A DNA stretch of 64,000 nt, from assembly GCA_964498965.1 (NCBI GenBank), contig CAZCJU010000003.1, forward strand, positions 6,060-70,059, in the 5' to 3' direction. This DNA is from CAZCJU01 sp964498965. Lineage in GTDB: Bacteria > Bacillota > Clostridia > Oscillospirales > CAG-272. Below the pieces are notes generated by a model. The model worked only from the letters and a program-made list of their open reading frames with translations. It had not been told where the DNA came from and searched no databases. Below, one piece after another: positions 1 through 8,608 of the stretch (position 1 is its first letter; every line of letters starts with the position of its first letter). Made by a program: the position numbers and the translations under genes.

Positions 1-72
1 TATCGCACCTCTGCCCTTTGCACTCGAAAGTGCCGCCACGGTCTTATCAGATCTCATAGTATACCCGTTCAT
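1..72 (-). CDS. mnmE: tRNA modification GTPase MnmE, N-terminal fragment (cut by window edge)
   Basis: Reading leftward from an ATG at 72, the 24 visible codons contain SDKTVAALSSAKGRGAI. This resembles the conserved N-terminus of MnmE/TrmE, which typically begins with D-T-I-A-A-x-S/A-T-x-x-G-x-G-A-I. MnmE is the GTPase that works with MnmG to modify wobble uridine of certain tRNAs, and an intact mnmG lies at 32704-34572. The rest of the gene is outside the window. A second in-frame ATG at 57 could be the true start; neither has a convincing Shine-Dalgarno. The call rests only on this short motif. Confidence 0.6.
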   Translation of the reverse strand, partial: MNGYTMRSDKTVAALSSAKGRGAI

Positions 73-225
73 TTCAATCGATAATTTTTTTTATTTTATC
101 ACGCCGAGCCGGCTTTGTCAATATTCGTCGTGTAAAATTTGACTGTATGTCCGAATTTAGGCACGGCAGGAATAAAAAAAGCGGCATTACGAGAAGGAAT
201 TTATCAAAATTTATGCAATTAGTGA

Positions 226-254
226 TTGATTTTTGGATTTGAATGTGATATACT
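226..254 (+). promoter_or_regulatory. sigma-A promoter of the GH3 operon
   Basis: TTGATT at 226-231 and TATACT at 249-254 are separated by 17 bases, with an extended -10 TG at 246-247. The -35 overlaps the longest possible reading frame's first codon (TTG at 226). The real start must therefore be downstream, which supports the TTG at 295. Confidence 0.75.
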
Positions 255-294
255 GTATGATAAGGTAGTATATACTGTAAAAGGAGCGATCGTT

Positions 295-1302
295 TTGTCT
301 GTAAATGTAAATGAAATATTAACAAGTATGAGTGTAGAGGAAAAGGTAGGTCAGCTTTTCCTCGCACACTGCCCCGACCGTGACGAGGAACGAGTAATAA
401 AGGAACTGCACGTCGGCGGTTTTGTCATGTTCGCACGCGATTTCGAAAGCTACACGCCCGACGGAGTAAGAGAAAGAGTCGCAAAATTTCAGTCGTGGGC
501 GAAGATCCCGCTCGCGTTGTCGGCAGACGAGGAAGGCGGTTCGGTCACACGCATAAGCAAATTCCCTCAATTCAGAGAAAAGCCGTTCGAAACGCCTCAC
601 GATATGTACCGTAAGGAGGGACTCGGCGGTATTCGCCGCGAAGCAAAGGAAAAAGCGGAGCTGATGAAATCGCTCGGTTTGAATTACAATTTGGCACCCG
701 TGTGCGATTACAGCATAGACCCCGATTCGTACATTTCAAAACGTGTACTCGGCGTTTCACCGCAGGTAACGGCGGAATATGTGAGAATAGTAACGAAAAA
801 ATTCAACGAACTTAATGTGGGTGTATCGCTCAAGCACTTCCCCGGTTACGGCGGAAACAGCGACACGCACAAGGGAATGTCGTCGGACCTGCGTCCTCTT
901 TCGATATTCGAAAGCGAGGATCTGCTGCCGTTCATCGCCGGCATAGAGGCGGGAGCGGACAGCGTAATGGTATCGCACAACATAGTCAAATGCTTCGACG
1001 AGGAATACCCGTCGTCGCTGTCGTACCCCGTTCACGAATATTTGCGTAAAAAGCTCGGCTTTAACGGCGTAATAATCACCGATTCGCTCACAATGAGTGC
1101 TATACGGGAGTTTACGAACGGAAACGACCCCTGCACACGTGCGTTGCTGTGCGGAAACGACATGATAATCACATCGAAATACGAGGACGGCTATCATGCG
1201 TTGCTTGAAAACGTATCAAACGGCACGGTAAGTGCCGACATACTCGACTCCGCCGTACTGCGTATACTGAAAATGAAAGCGAAGCTCGGCATAATAAGAT
1301 GA
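295..1302 (+). CDS. Glycoside hydrolase family 3 protein, NagZ-like beta-N-acetylhexosaminidase
   Basis: A 335-residue single-domain GH3 protein, about the size of bacterial NagZ. KHFPGYGG at 180-187 followed by SDTHKG corresponds to the KHFPGHG...D-H motif in which NagZ enzymes place their catalytic Asp-His acid/base dyad. ITDSLTM, with Asp263, matches the nucleophile strand. Family knowledge suggests removal of terminal beta-GlcNAc from muropeptides or glycans. No signal peptide is visible, so it is probably cytoplasmic. The start is TTG at 295, preceded by AAAAGGAG (279-286) and just downstream of a good promoter. It overlaps the next gene by ATGA. The exact substrate (muropeptide or another aminosugar glycan) is inferred. 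Confidence 0.85.
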   Translation: MSVNVNEILTSMSVEEKVGQLFLAHCPDRDEERVIKELHVGGFVMFARDFESYTPDGVRERVAKFQSWAKIPLALSADEEGGSVTRISKFPQFREKPFETPHDMYRKEGLGGIRREAKEKAELMKSLGLNYNLAPVCDYSIDPDSYISKRVLGVSPQVTAEYVRIVTKKFNELNVGVSLKHFPGYGGNSDTHKGMSSDLRPLSIFESEDLLPFIAGIEAGADSVMVSHNIVKCFDEEYPSSLSYPVHEYLRKKLGFNGVIITDSLTMSAIREFTNGNDPCTRALLCGNDMIITSKYEDGYHALLENVSNGTVSADILDSAVLRILKMKAKLGIIR

Positions 1303-3212
1303 CAGATACGAAAAAGAGGGACACGCCCGCAATAAAGAAAATACTGTCCTCAAAAGCTTTGCGTATCGTCTGTCTTATCGTATACGACGCATTGGCACTT
1401 GCGTTTGCGGAGATGTTTTCGCTTTTCCTTCGAGAGGATCTTAACGTAAACAGTGCCGATTTTTCGGTCGAGTTCGCAAATCTGATTCAATATTTGCCCG
1501 TCGCCGTACTGCTTACCGTGGTCATATTCGCACTTCTCCGCATTTACGACAGTCTTTGGCAGTTCGCAAGCATATACGAATATTCGCTGATACTGTTAGG
1601 TACCACGATCGCATTCGTTATAAACACCGTTCTGCGTACCGTACTTGATCTTAAGCTTCCGCGTTCGTGCTATCCGATGATATGGATGCTTTTCACGTTC
1701 GAAACCGTCGGGATAAGAGTTCTTTACCGCGTCGTAAGAAGCGGAAGAAAGAAAAACAGCGGTAAAAAAACGACAAAATGCAACGTCATGCTGATCGGAG
1801 CGGGCTATGCCGCAAACATATTGTTGAAAGAATTCAACACAAGCACGCTTCACAATAAGAAGAAGGTCGTTTGCATAATCGACGATGCCCTTGAAAAAAA
1901 GGGCTTGCGTATGGGCGGAGTGCGGATCGTCGGCACACGCAACGACATTCCCGAAATGGTCAAAAAGTACGAGGTAGACGAGATCATTTTCGCAATTCCC
2001 TCTCTCGACAGCAAGGAAAAAGCAAAAATTCTCGGAATATGCAAAAAAACGCGTTGTTCGCTCAAGACGTTGCCCGGCATATCGCAATACGTAAACAACG
2101 AAATACGTCTGTCGTCGCTTGAAAGCATCGACGTAAACGACTTTTTGGGCAGAGAGCCGATAAAAGCGGATATTGACAGTATTATCGGCTACATTGAGGG
2201 CAAGGTCATAATAGTTACGGGCGGAGGCGGCTCTATCGGAAGCGAGCTATGCCGTCAGATAGCGTGCCACAAGCCGAAGCGGCTCATAATATTCGACATA
2301 TACGAAAACAATGCATATGATATACAGAACGAGCTTAAGTCCGTACATCCCGATTTAGACCTTGTCACGCTCATAGGCTCCGTAAGGGACGAGCATCGCG
2401 TGGATCAGGTATTCGAAAAATACCGTCCCGAAATAGTATTTCACGCCGCCGCACACAAGCACGTGCCTCTTATGGAGGATTCTCCCAACGAGGCAGTGAA
2501 AAACAATGTGTTCGGCACATTGGCACTCGCCCGTGCCGCCGACGCTTACGGCGTAAGCAGGTTCATACTCATTTCTACGGACAAGGCGGTAAACCCGACG
2601 AACATAATGGGTGCGACGAAGCGTATATGCGAAATGATCATTCAAAGTCAAAACAAAAGGTCTAAGACCGAATTTGTCGCCGTTCGTTTCGGAAACGTAC
2701 TCGGTTCGAACGGAAGCGTTATTCCGCTTTTCAAAAAACAGATAGCCGAGGGCGGTCCGGTCACGGTCACCGACCCGAACATCATCAGATTTTTCATGAC
2801 TATTCCCGAAGCCGTCGGTTTGGTGCTTAAGGCGGGAGCTTTAGCACACGGAGGCGAGATATTCGTACTCGACATGGGTCAGCCGGTAAAAATACTCGAC
2901 CTCGCAGAGAACCTCATTCGCCTTTCGGGGCATATTCCCTACACGGACATAGACATAGTTTTTACCGGTCTGCGTCCCGGCGAAAAGCTTTACGAAGAGA
3001 TACTGCTTGACGAGGAGGGCATAAGATCCACCTCGGACGAAAAAATATACATCGGTCACCCGCTCGATTTCGACACGGACGAGTTTGAAGCTTCACTCGC
3101 CCGTTTGCACGAGATAATGAACGACGATTCGTGCGACATGAAAGCGGAAATAAACAAGATCGTGCCTATAAAGGGCTATAAAGCACATACGGAGATTAGT
3201 GCGAGGATATAA
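1299..3212 (+). CDS. Membrane-bound nucleotide-sugar 4,6-dehydratase (CapD/PglF/FlaA1-like)
   Basis: A 637-residue protein with about four N-terminal membrane segments (residues ~20-125), a CoA-binding-like Rossmann domain (~160-290), then an extended SDR domain from ~305. The NAD-binding loop GGGGSIGSE lies near 308. TDKAVNPTNIMGATKR near 427-442 replaces the usual catalytic Tyr of YxxxK with Met, as in the PglF/WbpM/CapD family. These enzymes convert UDP-GlcNAc to the 4-keto-6-deoxy sugar, the first step to bacillosamine-type sugars for capsule or glycoprotein glycans. No glycosyltransferase sits beside it; neighbours are the GH3 enzyme (4-base overlap) and a VanZ protein. Confidence 0.9.
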   Translation: MTDTKKRDTPAIKKILSSKALRIVCLIVYDALALAFAEMFSLFLREDLNVNSADFSVEFANLIQYLPVAVLLTVVIFALLRIYDSLWQFASIYEYSLILLGTTIAFVINTVLRTVLDLKLPRSCYPMIWMLFTFETVGIRVLYRVVRSGRKKNSGKKTTKCNVMLIGAGYAANILLKEFNTSTLHNKKKVVCIIDDALEKKGLRMGGVRIVGTRNDIPEMVKKYEVDEIIFAIPSLDSKEKAKILGICKKTRCSLKTLPGISQYVNNEIRLSSLESIDVNDFLGREPIKADIDSIIGYIEGKVIIVTGGGGSIGSELCRQIACHKPKRLIIFDIYENNAYDIQNELKSVHPDLDLVTLIGSVRDEHRVDQVFEKYRPEIVFHAAAHKHVPLMEDSPNEAVKNNVFGTLALARAADAYGVSRFILISTDKAVNPTNIMGATKRICEMIIQSQNKRSKTEFVAVRFGNVLGSNGSVIPLFKKQIAEGGPVTVTDPNIIRFFMTIPEAVGLVLKAGALAHGGEIFVLDMGQPVKILDLAENLIRLSGHIPYTDIDIVFTGLRPGEKLYEEILLDEEGIRSTSDEKIYIGHPLDFDTDEFEASLARLHEIMNDDSCDMKAEINKIVPIKGYKAHTEISARI

Positions 3213-3220
3213 ACCGAAAA

Positions 3221-3724
3221 ATGAAAAAGTCTTTCTCATTGAATAAAAAACAGCTCATCGTGCTTATCATCGCAATATTCACGCTTATCGCTATATTCTC
3301 TTTTTCGCTGTTCGACGGCGATTCAAGTCGACAGATGAGCGACGGCTTCGACAGCGGAGTAGGTCAAGTCGTGCGTAAAGTGCTGTCGGTATTTGTCGGC
3401 GAAAAACGCTCGCAGGAGCTGAACATAAGAAAATTAGGTCACTTCTTCGAGTATTCCGTTTTGGGCTTTGAGGCATCGCTGTTTGTTATATTACTCGGCG
3501 GATCGAATGCGATCAATGCGGTCTGTATGCTGTTTTTCGGCATGGCATCGGCTCTTATCGACGAAACGATACAGCTCGGCAGAGCCGGCAGGTCGGGGCA
3601 AATATCCGACGTTTGGCTCGACCTTTGCGGCTTTACGCTTTGTGCCGTATTGACCTTGACCGTCAATGCGTTCGTTCGCTCGTCGAAGCGGCGAAAAAGC
3701 GACAAGGCAAACAAGCGGGCATAA
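3221..3724 (+). CDS. VanZ-family membrane protein
   Basis: A 167-residue protein with an N-terminal membrane segment, a soluble loop and about three further segments. It carries the VanZ signature: RKLGHFFEYSVLG near 73-85, then DETIQ and GRSGQISDVWLDLCG near 112-137. VanZ-like proteins are widespread in Firmicutes; VanZ itself confers low-level teicoplanin resistance by an unclear mechanism, while most homologues are uncharacterised. It starts 8 bases after the dehydratase stop, so it is probably cotranscribed. Its stop codon lies at the edge of a perfect 14-base palindrome (3723-3736), followed by a terminator. Confidence 0.8.
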   Translation: MKKSFSLNKKQLIVLIIAIFTLIAIFSFSLFDGDSSRQMSDGFDSGVGQVVRKVLSVFVGEKRSQELNIRKLGHFFEYSVLGFEASLFVILLGGSNAINAVCMLFFGMASALIDETIQLGRAGRSGQISDVWLDLCGFTLCAVLTLTVNAFVRSSKRRKSDKANKRA

Positions 3725-3743
3725 GGATCGATCCTTTAATGAA

Positions 3744-3790
3744 GGTGACGACCGAGTTCAATAAGGGTTTTGTCCGTCACCGTATTTTTT
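3744..3790 (+). terminator. Terminator after the VanZ gene
   Basis: GGTGACG (3744-3750) pairs with CGTCACC (3775-3781) and is followed by GTATTTTTT. The loop is long (24 bases), so efficiency is uncertain. A near-copy of its T-rich tail (TCAAAATCGTATTTTTT) is repeated just downstream. Confidence 0.55.
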
Positions 3791-3841
3791 CAAATCAAAA
3801 TCGTATTTTTTCAAAATCGTATTTTTTATATTTTTCCGAAT

Positions 3842-3871
3842 TTGATGCTTATAAATACACATTTTCATAAT
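3842..3871 (+). promoter_or_regulatory. Candidate promoter for cysE-cysS-PBP
   Basis: TTGATG at 3842-3847 and CATAAT at 3866-3871 are separated by 18 bases. It fits the start of a transcript carrying the structured leader at 3895-3980. An alternative -10 (TATACT at 3871-3876) has no well-spaced -35. Confidence 0.45.
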
Positions 3872-3894
3872 ATACTGTAATACACGCAATGCAA

Positions 3895-3980
3895 TGTCGG
3901 CGGCGACGCAGTGCGGCTTACGGTGCAATTGCAGCCGTGCCGCATGGGACTGTGCCGACAGGTTTGCTTCGGAACGAACC
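3895..3980 (+). ncRNA. Highly structured leader upstream of cysE (candidate cis-regulatory RNA)
   Basis: TGTCGGC (3895-3901) pairs with GCCGACA (3954-3960) and closes a second long hairpin. In that hairpin GTGCGGC (3911-3917) pairs with GCCGCAT (3939-3945), then ACGG (3920-3923) with CCGT (3935-3938), around the self-complementary TGCAATTGCA. A separate hairpin with GGTT/AACC ends lies at 3961-3980. The cysE start follows 22 bases later. There is no T-box consensus (no AGGGTGGNACCGCG) and I do not recognise a known riboswitch. The pairing is read directly; regulation is inference. Confidence 0.5.
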
Positions 3981-4002
3981 GAATTAACGAATTGGAGAGA
4001 GC

Positions 4003-4746
4003 ATGTCAAAAGATTTCATGTCGGCAATATCCGACTTTATGGATAAAAGCGTTGAAAAAGCGAACAAGGCGGCAGATGCCGTCGAAAAGCTCGCAGATCT
4101 TGTGACGGAGCTTGACGAGGACCTGACATCTATAATGGAGCGTGACCCCGCCGCACACAGCAAAGCCGAGGTGGCATTGCTTTATTCGGGCTTTCACGCC
4201 GTCCTCGCACACAAGCTGTCGCACAAGCTGAATGACAAGCACCCGCTCGCCGCACGTGCGGTAAGTCAAGGTGCGAGATTTCTTACGGGAATAGAGATAC
4301 ACCCCGCCGCAAAGATAGGAAAGGGGCTGTTCATAGACCACGGAATGGGAGTGGTTATCGGCGAAACAGCCGAAATAGGCGATAACTGCACGATATATCA
4401 AGGTGTTACGCTCGGCGGAACCGGCAAGCACAGCGGAAAGCGTCACCCGACGCTCGGAAACAACGTAATGGTCGGCTCGGGAGCAAAGGTCCTCGGGCCG
4501 TTCAAAGTAGGCGACGGAGCGAAGATAGCCGCCGGAGCCGTCGTGCTTCATGAAGTACCCGAAAATTCGACCGCAGTCGGCATTCCCGCAAGAACGGTAA
4601 ACAAAGGTTCGGGTAAATGTCAAAGCAGCGATCTCGATCAGGTTCACATAGCCGATCCCGTTGCACAGGAATTATGCAAGCTTCGCCTCAAAACAGACGA
4701 GCTGCAAGCGGAAATAGACAAATTGAAAAAGGAAGAAACGAAATGA
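4003..4746 (+). CDS. cysE: Serine O-acetyltransferase
   Basis: A 247-residue left-handed beta-helix acyltransferase of the CysE family, making O-acetylserine from serine and acetyl-CoA, the first committed step of cysteine synthesis. The hexapeptide region (~100-200) contains DHGMGVVIGETAEIG, whose His near 111 matches the CysE active site, and GVTLGGTGKHSGKRHPTLG, a CysE hallmark. The N-terminal helical domain is shorter than in E. coli CysE. The C-terminus carries an extra charged coiled-coil (KTDELQAEIDKLKKEE). GGAGAGAGC precedes the ATG. Its last codons overlap cysS by ATGA, so cysteine synthesis and cysteine tRNA charging are translationally coupled, as in several Firmicutes. Confidence 0.93.
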   Translation: MSKDFMSAISDFMDKSVEKANKAADAVEKLADLVTELDEDLTSIMERDPAAHSKAEVALLYSGFHAVLAHKLSHKLNDKHPLAARAVSQGARFLTGIEIHPAAKIGKGLFIDHGMGVVIGETAEIGDNCTIYQGVTLGGTGKHSGKRHPTLGNNVMVGSGAKVLGPFKVGDGAKIAAGAVVLHEVPENSTAVGIPARTVNKGSGKCQSSDLDQVHIADPVAQELCKLRLKTDELQAEIDKLKKEETK

Positions 4747-6131
4747 AGCTTTTCAACACGATGACAGGCGAAAAAACAGAATTCGTCCCCATGGAGGCGG
4801 GCAAGGTCAAGATGTATGCCTGCGGACCCACCGTATATAATTATTTCCACATAGGAAATGCGAGAATGCTCGTCGTATTCGACATGATGAGAAGATATAT
4901 GGAATACCGAGGCTATGAGGTCAAATTCGTGCAGAATTTCACCGATGTCGATGACAAAATAATAAAGAAAGCCAACGAGGAGGGCATTTCGTCGAAGGAG
5001 CTTTCCGAAAAATATATAAAAGAATACTTCACCGATGCCGAGGGTCTCGGAATAAGGAAAGCCACCGTACATCCGAAAGCGACGGAAAACATCGACGAAA
5101 TAATCGATATCGTAAAGACGCTTGTCGATAAGGGCTTTGCTTATCAGGTAGACTCGGACGTTTATTTCAGCACGAAAAAGTTCGGCGAATACGGCAAGCT
5201 GTCGCATATGCCCATAGACGAGCTTGAAGCGGGAGCGAGGATCGATGTAAACGATATCAAGCGTGACCCGCTTGATTTTGCACTTTGGAAAGGTGCGAAG
5301 CCGAACGAGCCGGCATGGGAAAGCCCGTGGGGCATGGGACGTCCCGGCTGGCATATAGAATGCTCGGCAATGGTTCGTCGTTATCTCGGAAAAACGATAG
5401 ACATACACTGCGGCGGACGAGATCTTGTCTTTCCGCACCACGAAAACGAGATAGCCCAGTCGGAATGTGCAAACGGCTGTGAATTTGTTCGATATTGGGT
5501 CCATAACGGCTTCATTTCCGTGGACAACGAAAAAATGTCGAAGTCTGCCGGGAATTTCTTCACCGTTCGTGAAGTAGCCGAAAAATACGGTTACGACGTT
5601 ATAAGATATTTCCTGCTTTCCGCACATTACAGAAAGCCTATCAACTATTCGCCGGAAATAATAGAGCAGGCGAAAGCCTCGCTTGAGAGAATACACAACT
5701 GCGAAGACAACCTATCGTTCATCATGAAGAACGCACCCGACGGAGAAGCATGCGAAGGTGTCGTATCCGTTTGCGAAAAAAGAAAAGCTCAATTTATCGA
5801 AGCTATGGACGACGATTTCAATACTGCGGACGGAATCGCCGCAATATTCGAGCTTGTAAAGGATCTCAATTCGGCTTCCAAGAATATGACTGCGGGCTGT
5901 GCGAAATACGCATACGGATCGCTTCACGAGCTTACCTCGCTCATGGGGCTTGACAAAAAGAACGCTGCGGGCATTGACAGCGAATTTATCGAGGCGAAGA
6001 TCGCCGAGCGTGCGGCGGCAAAGAAAGCCAAAAATTACGCATTGGCAGATGAAATACGCAAGGAGCTGTCCGATATGGGCATAATTTTAGAGGACACATC
6101 TGCCGGAACAAAATACAAATTCAAGGAATGA
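4743..6131 (+). CDS. cysS: Cysteinyl-tRNA synthetase
   Basis: A 462-residue class I synthetase that attaches cysteine to tRNA-Cys; the length matches E. coli CysS (461). Visible signatures are CGPTVYNYFHIGNAR (zinc Cys plus a HIGH-type motif) near residue 30, PGWHIECSAM and PHHENE (zinc and substrate site) near 205-235, and KMSKS near 265. The C-terminal helical anticodon-binding domain ends at 462. The start is the ATG at 4743 overlapping the cysE stop; an in-frame upstream extension to 4617 lies wholly inside cysE in another frame and lacks synthetase similarity. It overlaps the following PBP gene by ATGA. Confidence 0.97.
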   Translation: MKLFNTMTGEKTEFVPMEAGKVKMYACGPTVYNYFHIGNARMLVVFDMMRRYMEYRGYEVKFVQNFTDVDDKIIKKANEEGISSKELSEKYIKEYFTDAEGLGIRKATVHPKATENIDEIIDIVKTLVDKGFAYQVDSDVYFSTKKFGEYGKLSHMPIDELEAGARIDVNDIKRDPLDFALWKGAKPNEPAWESPWGMGRPGWHIECSAMVRRYLGKTIDIHCGGRDLVFPHHENEIAQSECANGCEFVRYWVHNGFISVDNEKMSKSAGNFFTVREVAEKYGYDVIRYFLLSAHYRKPINYSPEIIEQAKASLERIHNCEDNLSFIMKNAPDGEACEGVVSVCEKRKAQFIEAMDDDFNTADGIAAIFELVKDLNSASKNMTAGCAKYAYGSLHELTSLMGLDKKNAAGIDSEFIEAKIAERAAAKKAKNYALADEIRKELSDMGIILEDTSAGTKYKFKE

Positions 6132-8182
6132 AAAAAAAGAAAAAGATACTTAACAAATTTTTTCTGTTCGGTGCGTTTTTCGTGCTTGTGTGTACCGTAT
6201 ATATGATCCGACTTGTAAATCTGCAAATAACGGGTGTTGACCGTTATACGTACAGTGCGTCGCAAACGACCGTATACCGCGAAAGCATTCAGGCGTTGCG
6301 AGGAGAGATATTCGACCGCAACGGTGTAAAGCTCGTGGCGAACGTCCGCACGTACTCGATCGAATTCGATTACGAGGCACTCGATGCCGCTTCGTCGGGC
6401 AAAAACGCCGCGATTGCCGAAGCCATATCCGTTCTCGAAGCGTGCGGGTGCGAGATCAAAACGGATTCGCCTTTTTCGGGTACATATCCGCACGTTCAAT
6501 ACAACGAAAAGCTGGAGCTTACCCGAATCAAATCGAGATTTGACAATTTTTGCCGCAGTGCCGAGCTTGACGAGGACGTTTCGTGTATAGATTTTTACGA
6601 GTATCTGCTTGATCGGTATCGCCTTGTCGATAAAAGCGGAAATTTCAAGATCGACGCACGATATGTCGACACCGTAGTTGCCATAAGATACGATATGGAA
6701 ACCTGCAATTTTTCGTCGTCAAGTCCGTATGTTCTCGTAAGCGATGCCGACAGTGCGTTGATCACGGCGATAAAAGAGCATGGCTGTCAGGGCGTGCGAA
6801 CGGAAACCGAATGCAGCCGAGAGTATCTTTTTCCCGGTTCGGCATCGCACATTCTCGGCAGAGTAGGCAGCATTCCCGCCGAGGATAAGGAATACTATCT
6901 CGCAAAGGGCTACAGTCTTGATGCGACAGTCGGCATAGACGGAGTGGAAAAAGCATTCGAAGAGCTTTTGCGAGGTATCGACGGCGTTTGCGTGATAGAA
7001 AAGGACGAGAGCGGAAATGTTGTAAATTCGTACATTGAAAAAGAAGCCGTGGCGGGCAAAAACGTCTGGCTTACTATAGATATCGAGCTTCAACAGACCG
7101 CCGAAAAAGCACTTGCCGAAAATGTGGCATGGGTCAGAGAAAAGGGCGAAGCAACGGGCGAGGTAAACCAAGGCGAAAAAGCGGACAGCGGAGCGGTGAC
7201 GGTGATAAATACGAACACCTTTGAAGTGCTTGCAATGGCATCGTACCCGACCTATGACTTAAACACGTTCGGCGAAAATTATTCTTCGCTCTTAAGCGAC
7301 GAAAAAAAGCCGCTTTTCAACCGAGCTTTATTCGGAAACTACGAACCCGGTTCCACATTCAAGGTCGCAACATCCATAGCGGCACTCACCGAGGGAACGA
7401 TAACCGCTTCGACGACGATATACGATTCGGGAAAATACGAATATTACAAGGACTATCAGCCTAAATGCTGGCTTCACTCCGGACACGGAAACGTAAACGT
7501 GGTGTCCGCTCTCGGCTATTCATGCAATATATTTTTCTATGATGTCGGCAGGCGAATGGGAATAAACACGCTCAATGCCTACTGTACCAAGTTAGGACTC
7601 GGCGAATACACGGGAATAGAGATCTCGGAATCAAAGGGCGTACTTGCCTCTCCCGAGGCAAAGGAAGAAGCGGGAGGCGGCATATGGGTGCCGGGCGACA
7701 CACTGCAAGCGGCGATCGGTCAGTCCCTGAATGCGGTAACTCCCTTGCAGCTTTCCTCGTACATTTCGACGGTAATTAACGGAGGAACACGGTACAAATG
7801 CACGCTTCTTTATAAGACCGTGCTTTATTCGGGTGAGGACGAGGAATACAACGTCCCCGTCGTTCTCGACTCCGTAAGCATTTCGCAATACAATGTAAAC
7901 CTCGTAAAAAAGGGAATGAAAATGGCGAAGGAAAACACCTCGACCACAAAGAAGTATAAGTTTTCTTTCGGTGCGAAAACGGGTACGGCACAGATATCAA
8001 AGGACAGCAACAATGCACTTATTACGGCATTCGCTCCCTATAACGATCCAGAAATAACTGTTTCGTGCGTTATCGAGCAGGGTTTTTCGGGCGTAAATGC
8101 CGCACCTACCGTGTTAAAGGTCATATCGCACTATTTCGATCTCAACGACGACGGCTCGGAAAAAACGAATACGGAACAGTAA
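6128..8182 (+). CDS. Class B penicillin-binding protein, SpoVD/PBP2-like transpeptidase
   Basis: A 684-residue bitopic peptidoglycan transpeptidase. It has a lysine-rich cytoplasmic start, one membrane segment (~12-32), a PBP-dimer domain with the RGEIFDRNG motif near 58, and a transpeptidase domain. Its active-site motifs are STFK (Ser409), SCN (465-467) and KTG (617-619). No PASTA repeats are seen, unlike some SpoVD and PBP2x proteins. SpoVD makes spore cortex; a vegetative elongation or division role is equally possible from sequence. It is the last gene of the cysE-cysS transcript, coupled by ATGA, an unusual partner for cysteine genes. An inverted repeat follows at 8244. Confidence 0.88.
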   Translation: MKKKKKILNKFFLFGAFFVLVCTVYMIRLVNLQITGVDRYTYSASQTTVYRESIQALRGEIFDRNGVKLVANVRTYSIEFDYEALDAASSGKNAAIAEAISVLEACGCEIKTDSPFSGTYPHVQYNEKLELTRIKSRFDNFCRSAELDEDVSCIDFYEYLLDRYRLVDKSGNFKIDARYVDTVVAIRYDMETCNFSSSSPYVLVSDADSALITAIKEHGCQGVRTETECSREYLFPGSASHILGRVGSIPAEDKEYYLAKGYSLDATVGIDGVEKAFEELLRGIDGVCVIEKDESGNVVNSYIEKEAVAGKNVWLTIDIELQQTAEKALAENVAWVREKGEATGEVNQGEKADSGAVTVINTNTFEVLAMASYPTYDLNTFGENYSSLLSDEKKPLFNRALFGNYEPGSTFKVATSIAALTEGTITASTTIYDSGKYEYYKDYQPKCWLHSGHGNVNVVSALGYSCNIFFYDVGRRMGINTLNAYCTKLGLGEYTGIEISESKGVLASPEAKEEAGGGIWVPGDTLQAAIGQSLNAVTPLQLSSYISTVINGGTRYKCTLLYKTVLYSGEDEEYNVPVVLDSVSISQYNVNLVKKGMKMAKENTSTTKKYKFSFGAKTGTAQISKDSNNALITAFAPYNDPEITVSCVIEQGFSGVNAAPTVLKVISHYFDLNDDGSEKTNTEQ

Positions 8183-8243
8183 ACGCAAAACGGTTTCGTG
8201 TTTAACAAGGTCCGTGTTTATCGAAAATTTTCGTAAAAAGCTC

Positions 8244-8284
8244 ATACCGCACTCTTTGACAGGGTGCGGTATTTGTTGCTTTTC
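8244..8284 (+). terminator. Terminator after the PBP gene
   Basis: ATACCGCAC (8244-8252) pairs with GTGCGGTAT (8264-8272) around an 11-base loop, followed by the moderately T-rich TTGTTGCTTTT. Confidence 0.65.
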
Positions 8285-8350
8285 GTTTCGGGCGGAAATT
8301 TTTTGACAACTTTAAGTTGCAAACCGGTCGTTGCCTTATCGATTTCGAGC

Positions 8351-8487
8351 CGCACAGACTGACTTAGATAGTACGATAGGATAATGCCCTCATCCGTCAA
8401 TCCTTCGGATTGCCGCCTTTCCCCGGTGGGGGAAGGCTTACGAGAGAGGTTTCGCCGACACCTTTCCCCGGTAGGGGAAGGCTTACG
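8351..8487 (+). repeat. Dispersed palindromic intergenic repeat, copy 1
   Basis: The copy begins with a GCACAGACT...GATAATGCCCTCATCCGTC head. It then holds two hairpin units, CCTTTCCCC-GGT-GGGGGAAGG and CCTTTCCCC-GGTA-GGGGAAGG, each followed by GCTTACG. Similar heads and hairpins recur at 37111-37237 and, inverted, at 55234-55290, with fragments at 29923-29965 and 42631-42710. The rest of the 426-base gene-free stretch (8183-8608) holds only the terminator at 8244 and the spoVT ribosome-binding site. Confidence 0.7.
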
Positions 8488-8608
8488 GGGATATGCGAAA
8501 AAATTTTTGAAATGCGAGCTTACAAACCAAAAGCGAAATTTCACAGTATAAAACTCCTTTATTGACAGATAATAACAGTATCACAGAAGCGAAAAGGAGA
8601 TTTTATAT

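Noticed and set aside
226..294. N-terminal extension of the GH3 gene from TTG 226
   Set aside because: The codons overlap the -35 and -10 of a good promoter, and a ribosome-binding site precedes the TTG at 295.
4644..5696. 350-codon minus-strand frame opposite cysS
   Set aside because: It is a shadow of cysS; no recognisable domain, no promoter or ribosome-binding site, and composition reflects the opposite-strand codons.
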